This document shows positions 42,300-51,027 of a stretch of 64,000 nt of DNA, in pieces; position 1 is the stretch's first letter; every line of letters begins with the position of its first letter. The notes beneath the pieces are model-generated. The model ran no database searches and was not told the origin of the DNA. It worked only from the letters and a program-made list of their open reading frames with translations. Origin of the DNA: Cellulomonas sp. Y8 (GTDB taxonomy: Bacteria > Actinomycetota > Actinomycetes > Actinomycetales > Cellulomonadaceae); NCBI RefSeq assembly GCF_008033115.1, contig NZ_CP041203.1, positions 2,976,001-3,040,000 on the forward strand, written 5' to 3'. A program made the translations under genes and the position numbers.

Positions 42300-43330
42300 G
42301 TGCCTGAAGCGATCCCGTCCCGACCGGGCCGGTGGTCCCGGGCCTGGTCCGCGACCAAGACGTGGGTGGACCCGCTCGTCGTCATGATCGTCGCGGTGTT
42401 CCTCCTCGGGCTGTTCGCCCCCGCCTCCGGCGGCTTCGCGACCGGCCTGGACCACGTCACCACCGCCGCCGTCGTCCTGCTGTTCTTCCTCTACGGCGCC
42501 CGCATGGCCACCAGCGAGGTCTGGGACGGCCTGAAGAACTGGCGCCTGCAGGGCGGGATGCTCGCGTCGACGTACCTGCTGTTCCCGGTGCTCGGGCTCG
42601 CGGTGCAGGTGCTGCCCGACTCGGTGCTGCCGGCCGACCTCAAGACCGGCCTGCTGTACCTGTCGCTGCTGCCGTCGACGATCCAGTCGTCCGTCGTGTT
42701 CACGTCGATCGCGCGCGGCAACGTGGCGGGGGCGATCACCGGCGCGACGGTGTCGAACGTGCTCGGCATCGTGCTGACGCCGCTGCTGGTCGGGGTCCTC
42801 ATGTCGCGGGCGGGGGGTCCGGTCGGCGGCTCGGCCGGTGCGACGCTGCTGCAGCTGCTGCCGTTCGTGGTGGGCCAGCTCCTGCAGCCGAAGATCGGCG
42901 CGTGGGTCCGCGCGCACAAGCCGGTGACGCTCATCACCGACCGCGGCACGATCCTGCTCGTCGCGTACGGGTCGGTGTCGGAGGCCGAGTCGTCGGGCGT
43001 CTGGGACGACCTGACGGTCGGCGTGCTCGTCGCGCTGGTCGTGGTCTGCGCCGTGCTGCTCGCGGCGATGCTGGTGATATCACGTGGAGCGGCGGGCGCG
43101 CGCTGAGGCTGTCCCGCGGCGACCGGATCGCGCTGCTCATGTGCGGGTCGAAGAAGAGCCTGGCCACCGGCCTGCCGATGGCGAGCGTGCTGTTCGGGCC
43201 GGTCGCGGCCGCGGGTGTCGCGCTGCCCGTGATCGTGTTCCACCAGCTGCAGCTCGCGACCTGCGCGGTGCTGGCGCGCCGGCTCGCGGCGACGGACCCC
43301 GAGCCCGACCCGGTGGTCGCGCGCGCCTGA
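42300..43330 (+). CDS. Bile acid:sodium symporter (SBF-like) family transporter, frameshifted by a 2-bp AT duplication (342 aa repaired)
   Basis: Multi-pass membrane protein with SBF-like (PF13593-type) sequence: TKTWVDPLVVMIVAVFLLGLFAPASGG, LLYLSLLPSTIQSSVVFTSIARGNVAGAITGATVSNVLGI, QLLPFVVGQLLQPKIG and, after the shift, ALLMCGSKKSLATGLPMASVLFG. The frame starting at GTG 42300 stops at 43106. At 43077-43080 ATAT replaces an expected AT; deleting one AT yields LVITWSGGRALRL and continues to 43330. Natural substrate unknown. Either a sequence error or a genuine late truncation losing the last two helices. Confidence 0.8.
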
Positions 43331-43469
43331 CGCTCCCGGCCGTCGGCGACCACGGCGCGCGAACCCGTCCCGCGCGTCGCCCCACGGGACCGGACGAACC
43401 GGGCACACTGGTGCGCGGGGGCCGGGCCGTCGTGCGCCCGTGTTCAGTCCGTCGCCCGGAAGGACCGTC

Positions 43470-44957
43470 GTGCCCGCTCCGACCACACCCCTGCGACTCG
43501 TGCCGGCGCCGCGGCTGGTGCGCGAGGCCGAGGGTGCGCCGTTCGTCGTCTCCGCCGCCACCACCGTGACCACGGGCGTCAGCCCCGCGGAGGTCGCGCT
43601 GGGCGTGCTCGCCGCCGAGCAGCTCAGTCGCATCTCCGGCAGCACCGTCGAGGTGCGCTACCGCGACGTCGCGGAGCCCACCCAGCCGGGCGACGTCGCG
43701 TTCGTGCTCGACCCCGAGCACCTGTCGGGGGAGCAGTACCACCTCGACGTCGCCGAGGACCTGGTCCGGGTCGCGGCAGGCACCGCCGAGGGCCTCATGC
43801 GCGGGCTGGCGACGCTGCACCAGGTGCTGCGGCCGCACGACGGCACGTTCGCCGCCTGGCCGGTGCACGTCGAGGACGAGCCGGTGCACGGCTGGCGGGG
43901 CCTGTCCGTGGACGTGGCGCGGCACTTCTTCGGGCCGGACGACCTGCGGGTCGTCGTCGACCTGATGGCGGCGTACAAGCTCAACGTGCTGCACCTGCAC
44001 CTGTCGGACGACCAGGGCTGGCGCCTCGACCTGCCGTCCCGGCCGGACCTGGCGGCGCGCTCGGGCGGCACGGCCGTCGACGGCGACCCGGGCGGCTACT
44101 TCACGACCGAGGAGTTCCAGGCGCTGGTCGCGTACGCGGCCGCGCGCGGCGTGCGGGTGGTGCCGGAGATCGACGTGCCGGGCCACGTGAACGCGGCCCT
44201 GCACGCGTACGGCGAGCTGACGCCGTCGGGCGAGCCGGCCGAGGCGTACACCGGCATCGAGGTCGGCTTCAGCCGGCTCACCGCGGACCTGCCGACGACC
44301 GAGCCGTTCCTGCGGGACGTGTTCGGCGACGTCGCGGCCGTGACGCCGGGGGAGTACGTGCACATCGGCGGCGACGAGGTGCACACGATGGAGCGCGACG
44401 AGTACGCGCGCCTCGTGCGGATGGCCTCCGACGCCGTGCGCGCCGCGGGCAAGCAGGTGGTCGGCTGGCAGGAGATCGCCACCACGCCGCTCGAGCCGGG
44501 CACGGTCGTGCAGTACTGGGACACCCGGATGGACCCCGCGCCGATCGTCGCCGCGGCGCAGGCGGGGGCGCGGCTGCTGATGTCGCCGGGCTCGAAGGCC
44601 TACCTCGACATGAAGTACGACGGGGACACGGCGCTCGGGCTGGAGTGGGCCGGGCACATCGAGCTGCGCGACGCCTACGCCTGGGAGCCGACCGCGCTGG
44701 TGCCGGGCCTGCCGGAGGGCTCCGTGATCGGGGTCGAGGCGACCGTGTGGACCGAGACGCTGCGCAGCCTCGACGACCTCATGACGATGCTGCTGCCCCG
44801 GCTCGCGGCCGTCGCCGAGGTCGCGTGGACGCCGGCCGACCGCCGGGACTGGGACGACTTCGCGACCCGGGTCGCCGCGCACGGGCCGTACTGGGACGCC
44901 GAGGGGTACGCCTGGTACCCGAGCCCGCAGGTCGACTGGGCCGTCGACCTCGGCTGA
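43470..44957 (+). CDS. Beta-N-acetylhexosaminidase, GH20 (495 aa)
   Basis: Removes terminal GlcNAc/GalNAc from chitooligosaccharides or glycans. An N-terminal GH20b-like domain is followed by the TIM barrel: GWRGLSVDVARHFFGPDDLRVVVDLMAAYKLNVLHLHLSDDQGWRLDLPS, VVPEIDVPGHVNAALHAYGEL and the catalytic pair HIGGDEVHTM (Asp 302/Glu 303), then WQEI, QYWDT and WTETL. No signal peptide is seen, so it may be cytosolic and act on imported oligosaccharides. GTG 43470 follows GGAAGGA; a longer in-frame start lacks a ribosome site. Confidence 0.93.
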   Translation: MPAPTTPLRLVPAPRLVREAEGAPFVVSAATTVTTGVSPAEVALGVLAAEQLSRISGSTVEVRYRDVAEPTQPGDVAFVLDPEHLSGEQYHLDVAEDLVRVAAGTAEGLMRGLATLHQVLRPHDGTFAAWPVHVEDEPVHGWRGLSVDVARHFFGPDDLRVVVDLMAAYKLNVLHLHLSDDQGWRLDLPSRPDLAARSGGTAVDGDPGGYFTTEEFQALVAYAAARGVRVVPEIDVPGHVNAALHAYGELTPSGEPAEAYTGIEVGFSRLTADLPTTEPFLRDVFGDVAAVTPGEYVHIGGDEVHTMERDEYARLVRMASDAVRAAGKQVVGWQEIATTPLEPGTVVQYWDTRMDPAPIVAAAQAGARLLMSPGSKAYLDMKYDGDTALGLEWAGHIELRDAYAWEPTALVPGLPEGSVIGVEATVWTETLRSLDDLMTMLLPRLAAVAEVAWTPADRRDWDDFATRVAAHGPYWDAEGYAWYPSPQVDWAVDLG

Positions 44958-44966
44958 CGACGGTCG

Positions 44967-46886
44967 TCAGATCCAGGACCGCAGCCACATGTGGACGTGC
45001 CAGAAGTCGTACGGCACGACCCACGCGGTCCAGATCGGGTAGAAGAAGGCGCTGACCGCGAGGACGACGACCAGCACCGCCGTGGTGGCCACCAGCCCCC
45101 GGCGGCGCTGGCGCTCGTCCCGGCCCTGCACGAGCAGCGCCAGCACGTAGGTCAGCGTCAGCACGACCCAGGGCGTGAACGCGATCGAGTAGAAGGTGAA
45201 GATCGTCCGCTCGGTGTACTGGAACCAGGGCAGCCAGCCGGCGGCGATGCCGGACAGCACCGCGCCCGCGCGCCAGTCCCGGCGGACGAGCAGCCGGTAC
45301 AGGGCGATCAGCAGCGCCAGCGCGCCGAGCCACCAGATCACCGGGTTGCCGAGCGAGGTGATCGCCTGCGAGCAGGCGTCGGCCCCGCACAGCTCGCGCG
45401 CGGCGGACCCCGTCAGGCCGGAGACCTCGGTCGGGTAGTAGAACGACGTCGGCCGCCACTGGATGATCCAGCCCAGCGGGTGCGCGGCGTACGCGTGCTC
45501 GGCGGTGAGGTGCGTGTGGAACTCCCACATCTGGGTGTGGAAGTGCCACAGGGAGCGCAACGCGGGCGGCAGCCAGGTCACGCCCTCGCCGGGGTTCTCG
45601 ACGGCCCACTGCCGCAGGTAGGAGCCGGGGTGCGCGAACCAGGACGCCCAGGTGCCGAGGTACGTGCCGGCAGCGGTGAGCACCACGATGAACCCTGCCG
45701 GGATCGCGTCCCGCCACAGCGTCGCCGGCACCCACGCGCGGACCCCGACCGACCGGCGCGCGGAGGCGTCCCAGGCCACCGACAGCAGCCCGAAGACGGC
45801 CAGGAAGTACAGGCCCGACCACTTGGTGCCGATGCACAGGCCCAGCAGCACGGCCGCGGCGAACCGCCACCACCGCCAGCCGAGCCGCGGGCCGAGGCCC
45901 AGCTCCGCCCCGGAGTCGAGGACCGCCGCCGTCCGCGCGGCCAGCCGGCGGCGGGCCTGGTCCCGGTCGAGCAGCAGCGCCCCGAACGCGGCGAGCGCGA
46001 AGAACATGACGAAGTTGTCCAGCAGCCCCGTGCGGGAGTGCACGATCGCCTCGCCGTCGACGGCCATGAGCAGCCCTGCGACCGTGCCGAGCGCGGTCGA
46101 GGCGAACAGCCGGCGCGCGATCCGGGCGACCATGAGGACGGCGAGCGTCCCGACGACGGCCGACGCGAGCCGCCAGGCGGTCGCGGACCCGATCCCGCCG
46201 CCGAGCTGGATGCCCAGCGCGATCAGCCACTTCCCGACCGGCGGGTGCACGACGTACTCCGGCGACGTGCCGAGCGCGGAGCCGTCCCCCTGCGCGAACA
46301 GCGCGTTCGCGTCGTCGCCCCAGGACCCCTCGTACCCGAGCCTCAGCAGCGAGTACGCCTGCTTGACGTAGTAGGTCTCGTCGAAGACCAGCTCGTGCGG
46401 CCGGCCGAGGTCCCAGAACCGCAGCACGCCGCCGAGCAGCGTCACCGCCAACGGCCACAGCCACCCGGTGACCCGGGCCCGGCGCGTCGCGCCGAGCAGG
46501 AGCGTGCGGGCGCCCAGGAGCGAGACGAGCAGCCGGTCGTGCGTCGACAGGCCGGGGTCGTCCTCGCGGTCGGGGTCCTCGCCGGCGCGGATGACGAGCG
46601 TCCCCGCCGCCGGGGTGGGGACCGCGTGGCCGTGCCGGCCGGTGCCCTCGGGTGCGGCCCCGCCGCCGGGGGTGGCGTCGCCGGGCGGGGCGGCCTCCGT
46701 CATGACGGTGCCGGTCGTGCGCGGCGCCGTGGGGGCGTCGTCGGGGCCGGGCGGGACGACGGGCGGGAACCGCCGCTCGCCCGCGTCCGGGGCGTCGCGG
46801 CCGAGGCCGCTGCTGCCCGGCGCGTCGGAGGGGTCGCGGGGACCCGGCTCGTCGGGCACGGGGTCGGGCTGCGGCACGGTCGCCAT
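44967..46886 (-). CDS. pmt: Protein O-mannosyltransferase, GT39 (639 aa)
   Basis: Transfers mannose from polyprenyl-phosphate-mannose to secreted proteins at the membrane. After a roughly 110-residue disordered N terminus come the first membrane helix and catalytic loop LRFWDLGRPHELVFDETYYVKQAYSLL (Asp-Glu near 167). Next come VVHPPVGKWLIALGIQ, SRTGLLDNFVMFFALAAF and TKWSGLYFLAVFGLL, with about ten helices in total, and a C terminus FYPIWTAWVVPYDFWHVHMWLRSWI. Divergent from rsmI exactly as in Rv1002c/Rv1003. Confidence 0.95.
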   Translation of the reverse strand: MATVPQPDPVPDEPGPRDPSDAPGSSGLGRDAPDAGERRFPPVVPPGPDDAPTAPRTTGTVMTEAAPPGDATPGGGAAPEGTGRHGHAVPTPAAGTLVIRAGEDPDREDDPGLSTHDRLLVSLLGARTLLLGATRRARVTGWLWPLAVTLLGGVLRFWDLGRPHELVFDETYYVKQAYSLLRLGYEGSWGDDANALFAQGDGSALGTSPEYVVHPPVGKWLIALGIQLGGGIGSATAWRLASAVVGTLAVLMVARIARRLFASTALGTVAGLLMAVDGEAIVHSRTGLLDNFVMFFALAAFGALLLDRDQARRRLAARTAAVLDSGAELGLGPRLGWRWWRFAAAVLLGLCIGTKWSGLYFLAVFGLLSVAWDASARRSVGVRAWVPATLWRDAIPAGFIVVLTAAGTYLGTWASWFAHPGSYLRQWAVENPGEGVTWLPPALRSLWHFHTQMWEFHTHLTAEHAYAAHPLGWIIQWRPTSFYYPTEVSGLTGSAARELCGADACSQAITSLGNPVIWWLGALALLIALYRLLVRRDWRAGAVLSGIAAGWLPWFQYTERTIFTFYSIAFTPWVVLTLTYVLALLVQGRDERQRRRGLVATTAVLVVVLAVSAFFYPIWTAWVVPYDFWHVHMWLRSWI

Positions 46887-47005
46887 CGTAGGGGCGCCGC
46901 CTGGGCGGGACCTGCGGGGTCGCGTCGTCGACGGGGCGGTGGGTGCGTGGCGCGGACGCAGGTCCGCGGCGCGGGGACCGCCGCGGAGGTGGCAGGCTGG
47001 CCCGC

Positions 47006-47866
47006 GTGACCCCCCAGGCTCCCGGCACCGGCCGGCTCGTGCTCGCGGCGACCCCGATCGGCGACGTGGAGGACGCCTCGCCCCGGCTGCGCCGGCTGCT
47101 CGAGGAGGCCGACGTCGTCGCGGCGGAGGACACCCGGCGGCTGCGGGCGCTCGCGACGCGCATGGGTGTGACGGTCGGCGGGCGGGTGGTGAGCCACCAC
47201 GAGCACAACGAGGCGGCGACGACGCCCGAGCTGCTCGACGTCGTGCGCGGCGGCGGGACGGTCGTCGTCGTGACGGACGCCGGGATGCCCGCGGTGTCCG
47301 ACCCGGGGTTCCGTGTGGTGGCTGCCGCGGTCGAGGCGGGGCTGACCGTGACGGCCGCGCCCGGGCCGAGCGCCGTGCTGACCGCGCTCGCGCTGTCCGG
47401 GCTGCCGACCGACCGGTTCTGCTTCGAGGGCTTCCCGCCGCGCAAGCCGGGGGAGCGGGCCCGCGCGCTGACCGCCCTGGAGCGCGAGCCGCGGACGATG
47501 GTGTTCTTCGAGGCGCCGCACCGGCTCGCGGCGACGCTCGCGGACATGGCGACCGCGTTCGGCGCGGACCGGCCCGCGGCCGTGTGCCGGGAGCTGACCA
47601 AGACCTACGAGGAGGTCGTCCGCGACGGGCTGGGCGCGCTGGCGGCGTGGGCCGCGGCGGGCGAGGTGCGCGGCGAGATCGCGGTCGTCGTGGCCGGCGC
47701 CCCCGCGCGCGAGGTGGCCTCGGAGGCGGACCTCGTCGCGGAGGTGCTCGCCCGGGCGGACGGCGGCGAGCGGCTCAAGGACGCCGTGGCCGAGGTCGCC
47801 CAGGTCGCGGGCATCCCGAAGCGGGAGCTGTACGCGGCGGCGCTGGCGGCGCGCGCCGGGCGCTGA
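47006..47866 (+). CDS. rsmI: 16S rRNA (cytidine(1402)-2'-O)-methyltransferase
   Basis: 286-residue SAM enzyme of the tetrapyrrole-methylase fold. [37 protein letters not shown] is the RsmI signature, followed by [72 protein letters not shown] and [11 protein letters not shown]. The C-terminal region [25 protein letters not shown] is intact. GTG 47006 chosen; 119 bp from the divergent pmt start. Confidence 0.96.
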   Translation: MTPQAPGTGRLVLAATPIGDVEDASPRLRRLLEEADVVAAEDTRRLRALATRMGVTVGGRVVSHHEHNEAATTPELLDVVRGGGTVVVVTDAGMPAVSDPGFRVVAAAVEAGLTVTAAPGPSAVLTALALSGLPTDRFCFEGFPPRKPGERARALTALEREPRTMVFFEAPHRLAATLADMATAFGADRPAAVCRELTKTYEEVVRDGLGALAAWAAAGEVRGEIAVVVAGAPAREVASEADLVAEVLARADGGERLKDAVAEVAQVAGIPKRELYAAALAARAGR

Positions 47867-47905
47867 CGGCGGGGCGCAGGGCGGGGCTCGCCGGGGCCGG
47901 GCCCG

Positions 47906-48688
47906 TCAGCCTCCGTGCACCACGTCGAGCGCCGCGCGCAGCGCCCCGAGCTCGACCTGCCCCGGCGCCGACGCCGGCCCGACCGTCCCGAAGGTCGCCG
48001 CCGAGCCGAACACGCCGCCCGCGACGCGCGACGCGACCCCCGTGCCCGCCATCGACATCGTGATGAGCGGCCGGTCGGTGCGCTGCGCCGTCTCCCACGT
48101 CGCGGCCAGCAGCGTCAGCACGTCGCCGGGGTCGCGCGGCATGACGGCGATCTTGAGCACGTCGGCGCCCTGCTCGGCCATGTGCAGCAGCCGGCGGACG
48201 ATCTCCTCGCGCGCGGGCGTGGCGTCGAAGTCGTGGTTGGACGCGACGACGACGGCGCCGGCGGCGTGCGCGAGGTCGACCAGCGCGCGCACCGTGCCCG
48301 GGTCCCGCATCACCTCGACGTCGAGCAGGTCGACGACGCCGGTCGCGAGGACGGCCCGGTAGGCGGCGGCGTACGCCTCGTCGGTGACGTCCGCGAGCCC
48401 GCCCTCGTGCGCGGTGCGGATCGTGACGAGCAGCGGCAGGTCGCCGAGCACCCCGCGCAGCGCGGTGCCGGCTGCGGCGGCGGCCTCCGGCGTCGCGCGG
48501 CCGCCCTCGAGGTGGTCCACCCGCCACTCGACGACGTCGGGCCCGGCGGCGACCACGGCGGCGGCCTGGGCGAGCAGCTCGTCGACGGTGCCACCGGTCA
48601 GGGGCACGATCACCTTGGGCCGGCCGGTGCCGATCGCCGTGCCGCGCACGGTCACCGGGGTCGGCGCGGGCGCCGCGGTGCTGGTCAT
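47906..48688 (-). CDS. aroD: Type I 3-dehydroquinate dehydratase
   Basis: Dehydrates 3-dehydroquinate to 3-dehydroshikimate, in the shikimate or quinate pathway. 260 residues with the type I catalytic set: EWRVDHL (Glu 55), VTIRTAHEGG, ASNHDFDATP (His 152) and ADVLKIAVMPRDPGDVL (Schiff-base Lys 179). The AGGAGG ribosome site precedes the ATG. Actinobacteria usually use type II AroQ for biosynthesis, so this could be a catabolic or duplicate enzyme. Single gene, convergent with rsmI. Confidence 0.94.
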   Translation of the reverse strand: MTSTAAPAPTPVTVRGTAIGTGRPKVIVPLTGGTVDELLAQAAAVVAAGPDVVEWRVDHLEGGRATPEAAAAAGTALRGVLGDLPLLVTIRTAHEGGLADVTDEAYAAAYRAVLATGVVDLLDVEVMRDPGTVRALVDLAHAAGAVVVASNHDFDATPAREEIVRRLLHMAEQGADVLKIAVMPRDPGDVLTLLAATWETAQRTDRPLITMSMAGTGVASRVAGGVFGSAATFGTVGPASAPGQVELGALRAALDVVHGG

Positions 48689-48780
48689 GGGTGGGATCCT
48701 CCTCGGACGGACGCTCCGCCGGACACTGCATCATGCCGGTTCGCCGCGCGCGGCGCGCACCCCCGCACGGCCGGGCGCAC

Positions 48781-48786
48781 TAGCGT
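48781..48786 (+). promoter_or_regulatory. -10 element TAGCGT of a leaderless-type promoter
   Basis: TAGCGT with ATG 48793 seven bases after its last base; no ribosome site. Confidence 0.55.
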
Positions 48787-48792
48787 CGGGCC

Positions 48793-49977
48793 ATGGAGTT
48801 CCGTCGCATCCCCGGCCTGCCGCCCTACGTGTTCACGATCATCGACACGCTCAAGGTCGAGGCGCGGCGCGCCGGCCGCGACGTGGTCGACCTCGGCTTC
48901 GGCAACCCCGACCTGCCCAGCCCGCAGGTCGCCGTCGAGAAGCTGGCCGAGGCGGCGCACAACACCCGGAACCACCGGTACTCCGCGTCCCGCGGCATCC
49001 CGAAGCTGAGGCAGGCGGTGGCCGACCACTACCTGCGCCGGTTCGGCGTCACGCTCGACCCCGACACCGAGATCATCTCGACGATCGGCGCCAAGGAGGG
49101 GTTCAGCCACCTCATGTGGGTGCTGCTCCAGCCCGGCGACGCGGCGCTGGTCCCGACGCCGTCGTACCCGATCCACATCTGGGGCCCGTACTTCGCGGGC
49201 GCCGACGCCCGGCAGGTGCCGATCGGCGACGGCACCGACGGGGCCGGCTACGTCGACCGGGTCATGGAGGCCTGGGACCTGGGGTGGCCGAAGCCCCGCG
49301 TCATCGTGCTGTCGTTCCCGCACAACCCGACGACCACCACCGTCGAGCTCCACGACCTGCAGCGGCTCGTCGACTGGGCGCGGGAGCGCGACGTCGTCCT
49401 GGTGCACGACCTGGCGTACGCCGACATGTGCTTCGACGGCTGGACCCCGCCGTCGATCATGCAGTGCGTCGGCGCGACCGAGGTCGCCGTCGAGCTGTAC
49501 TCGATGACCAAGTCGTACTCGATGGCCGGCTGGCGGGTGGCGTTCCTGGTCGGCCGGAAGGACGTCGTCGGCGCGCTCGCGAAGCTCAAGTCGTACCTCG
49601 ACTACGGGACGTTCCAGCCGATCCAGATCGCCGCGACGGTGACCCTGAACGAGGCGACGGACTACCCGGCGGAGCTCTCCGCGGTCTACGAGAGCCGGCG
49701 GAACGCGCTGGTGGACGGGCTGTCCCGGATCGGCTGGGACATCCTGCGGCCGAAGGGGACGATGTTCGCCTGGGCGCGGATCCCCGAGCCGTACCGGGAG
49801 ATGGGGTCCATCGAGTTCGCCGAGATGCTGGTGCGGGACTGCGACGTGGCGGTCTCGCCGGGCGTCGGGTTCGGGCCGGGCGGCGACGGGCACGTGCGGT
49901 TCGCGCTGATCGAGAACGAGCAGCGGATCGGGCAGGCGGTGCGCGGGCTGCGCAGGGGGCTGACCCGGCTGGGGTGA
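48793..49977 (+). CDS. Class I/II aminotransferase, AlaC-like (394 aa)
   Basis: PLP fold type I enzyme. RIPGLPPYVFTIIDTLKVEARRAGRDVVDLGFGNPDLPSP is typical of AlaC/LL-diaminopimelate aminotransferase-like proteins. SFPHNPTTTTVELHD, HDLAYADMCFDGW and SMTKSYSMAGWRVAFLVG (PLP Lys 240) form the active site, with VRFALIEN giving the carboxylate-binding Arg. It is likely a glutamate-pyruvate or related aminotransferase; the exact amino acid is not certain. Confidence 0.92.
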   Translation: MEFRRIPGLPPYVFTIIDTLKVEARRAGRDVVDLGFGNPDLPSPQVAVEKLAEAAHNTRNHRYSASRGIPKLRQAVADHYLRRFGVTLDPDTEIISTIGAKEGFSHLMWVLLQPGDAALVPTPSYPIHIWGPYFAGADARQVPIGDGTDGAGYVDRVMEAWDLGWPKPRVIVLSFPHNPTTTTVELHDLQRLVDWARERDVVLVHDLAYADMCFDGWTPPSIMQCVGATEVAVELYSMTKSYSMAGWRVAFLVGRKDVVGALAKLKSYLDYGTFQPIQIAATVTLNEATDYPAELSAVYESRRNALVDGLSRIGWDILRPKGTMFAWARIPEPYREMGSIEFAEMLVRDCDVAVSPGVGFGPGGDGHVRFALIENEQRIGQAVRGLRRGLTRLG

Positions 49978-50137
49978 GCCTGCTGCTCCGCGCGGGCGAG
50001 CCCCACGCGTCCCCAGGGTGCGTTCAGGGTCGGCTCAGGGGCGTACCGGATGCCGCCGCCGCGCCCCGACCTGGGAGCCTCGGACGTGACGGCGCGCGGG
50101 ACCTCCTCGCGGCCGCGGCGGCACGAGGGGACGGACC

Positions 50138-50869
50138 ATGCGAGGCACCAGGACGACGGCGGCCCGGGCGACGACGGCGGCGGCCGTGGGGGCGGCGCTG
50201 GTGCTCGGCCTCGCCGCGTGCGCCGGCGCGCCGCGGGGCCCGGTCGTGACCCGGGACGTCGACATCGAGGACGTGACCGCGGTGCAGCTCGCGACCTCGG
50301 GCGACCTGACGATCCGCCGCGGGACCACCCCGTCCCTGACGGTCACCGCGCGCGAGGGCACCCAGGACCGGTTGGTGTCCGAGGTCCGGGACGGCGTGCT
50401 GGTGCTCGACTCCCGGGGCTCGTTCGGCGTGGGCTCCTGGGGCGACGTGTCGTACGAGCTCGTCGTCGGCGAGGTCGCCGAGCTGGTGGTCTCCGGCTCG
50501 GGCGACGTGACCGCGGACGACGTCACCGGCGAGTCGCTGCGGCTGTCGGTCGAGGGCTCCGGGTCGGTCGACCTGACGGGGCTGGACGCCGAGTCGATCG
50601 CGCTGCGGGTCGCCGGGTCGGGCGACGTGGAGCTCGACGGCCGCACGGGGTCGCTCGCCATCGGGATCGAGGGCTCGGGCGGCATCGACGCGGACCGGCT
50701 GCGCGCCGACGAGGTGGACGTGTCGATCGAGGGCTCCGGCGACGTCGAGGTGCACGCGACCCGGCGGCTGGCGGTGTCGATCGAGGGCTCCGGGTCCGTG
50801 TCGTACGCGGGCGACCCGGAGGTCACCCAGCGCATCGAGGGGTCGGGCGAGGTGTCGCGGGAGGACTGA
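50138..50869 (+). CDS. DUF2807-type lipoprotein with GSGD repeats (243 aa)
   Basis: Signal peptide with lipobox GLAACAG (Cys 28). The mature part starts VTRDVDIEDVTAVQLATSGDLTIRRGTTPSLTVTAREG and continues as repeated strands SGSGDVTADDV, EGSGSVDLTGL, AGSGDVELDG, EGSGGIDADRL, EGSGDVEVHA and EGSGSVSYAGD, the parallel beta-helix of the DUF2807 (head GIN) family. Surface-exposed role unknown. Confidence 0.88.
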   Translation: MRGTRTTAARATTAAAVGAALVLGLAACAGAPRGPVVTRDVDIEDVTAVQLATSGDLTIRRGTTPSLTVTAREGTQDRLVSEVRDGVLVLDSRGSFGVGSWGDVSYELVVGEVAELVVSGSGDVTADDVTGESLRLSVEGSGSVDLTGLDAESIALRVAGSGDVELDGRTGSLAIGIEGSGGIDADRLRADEVDVSIEGSGDVEVHATRRLAVSIEGSGSVSYAGDPEVTQRIEGSGEVSRED

Positions 50870-51027
50870 CCGCGTCTCCGGCGTGGGGTCGGGGTCGGGC
50901 TGTGCCGGGCGGTGCCGGGCGCGCTGCGAGCGGGCGCCGAGTCCTCCACAGGCGGCGGGGCGTGCGTGGTCCCCAGGCGGGGCGGCGGCCGCGGTGGTGT
51001 GGCGGTGGTGGTCCCTAGGGTGGTGAC

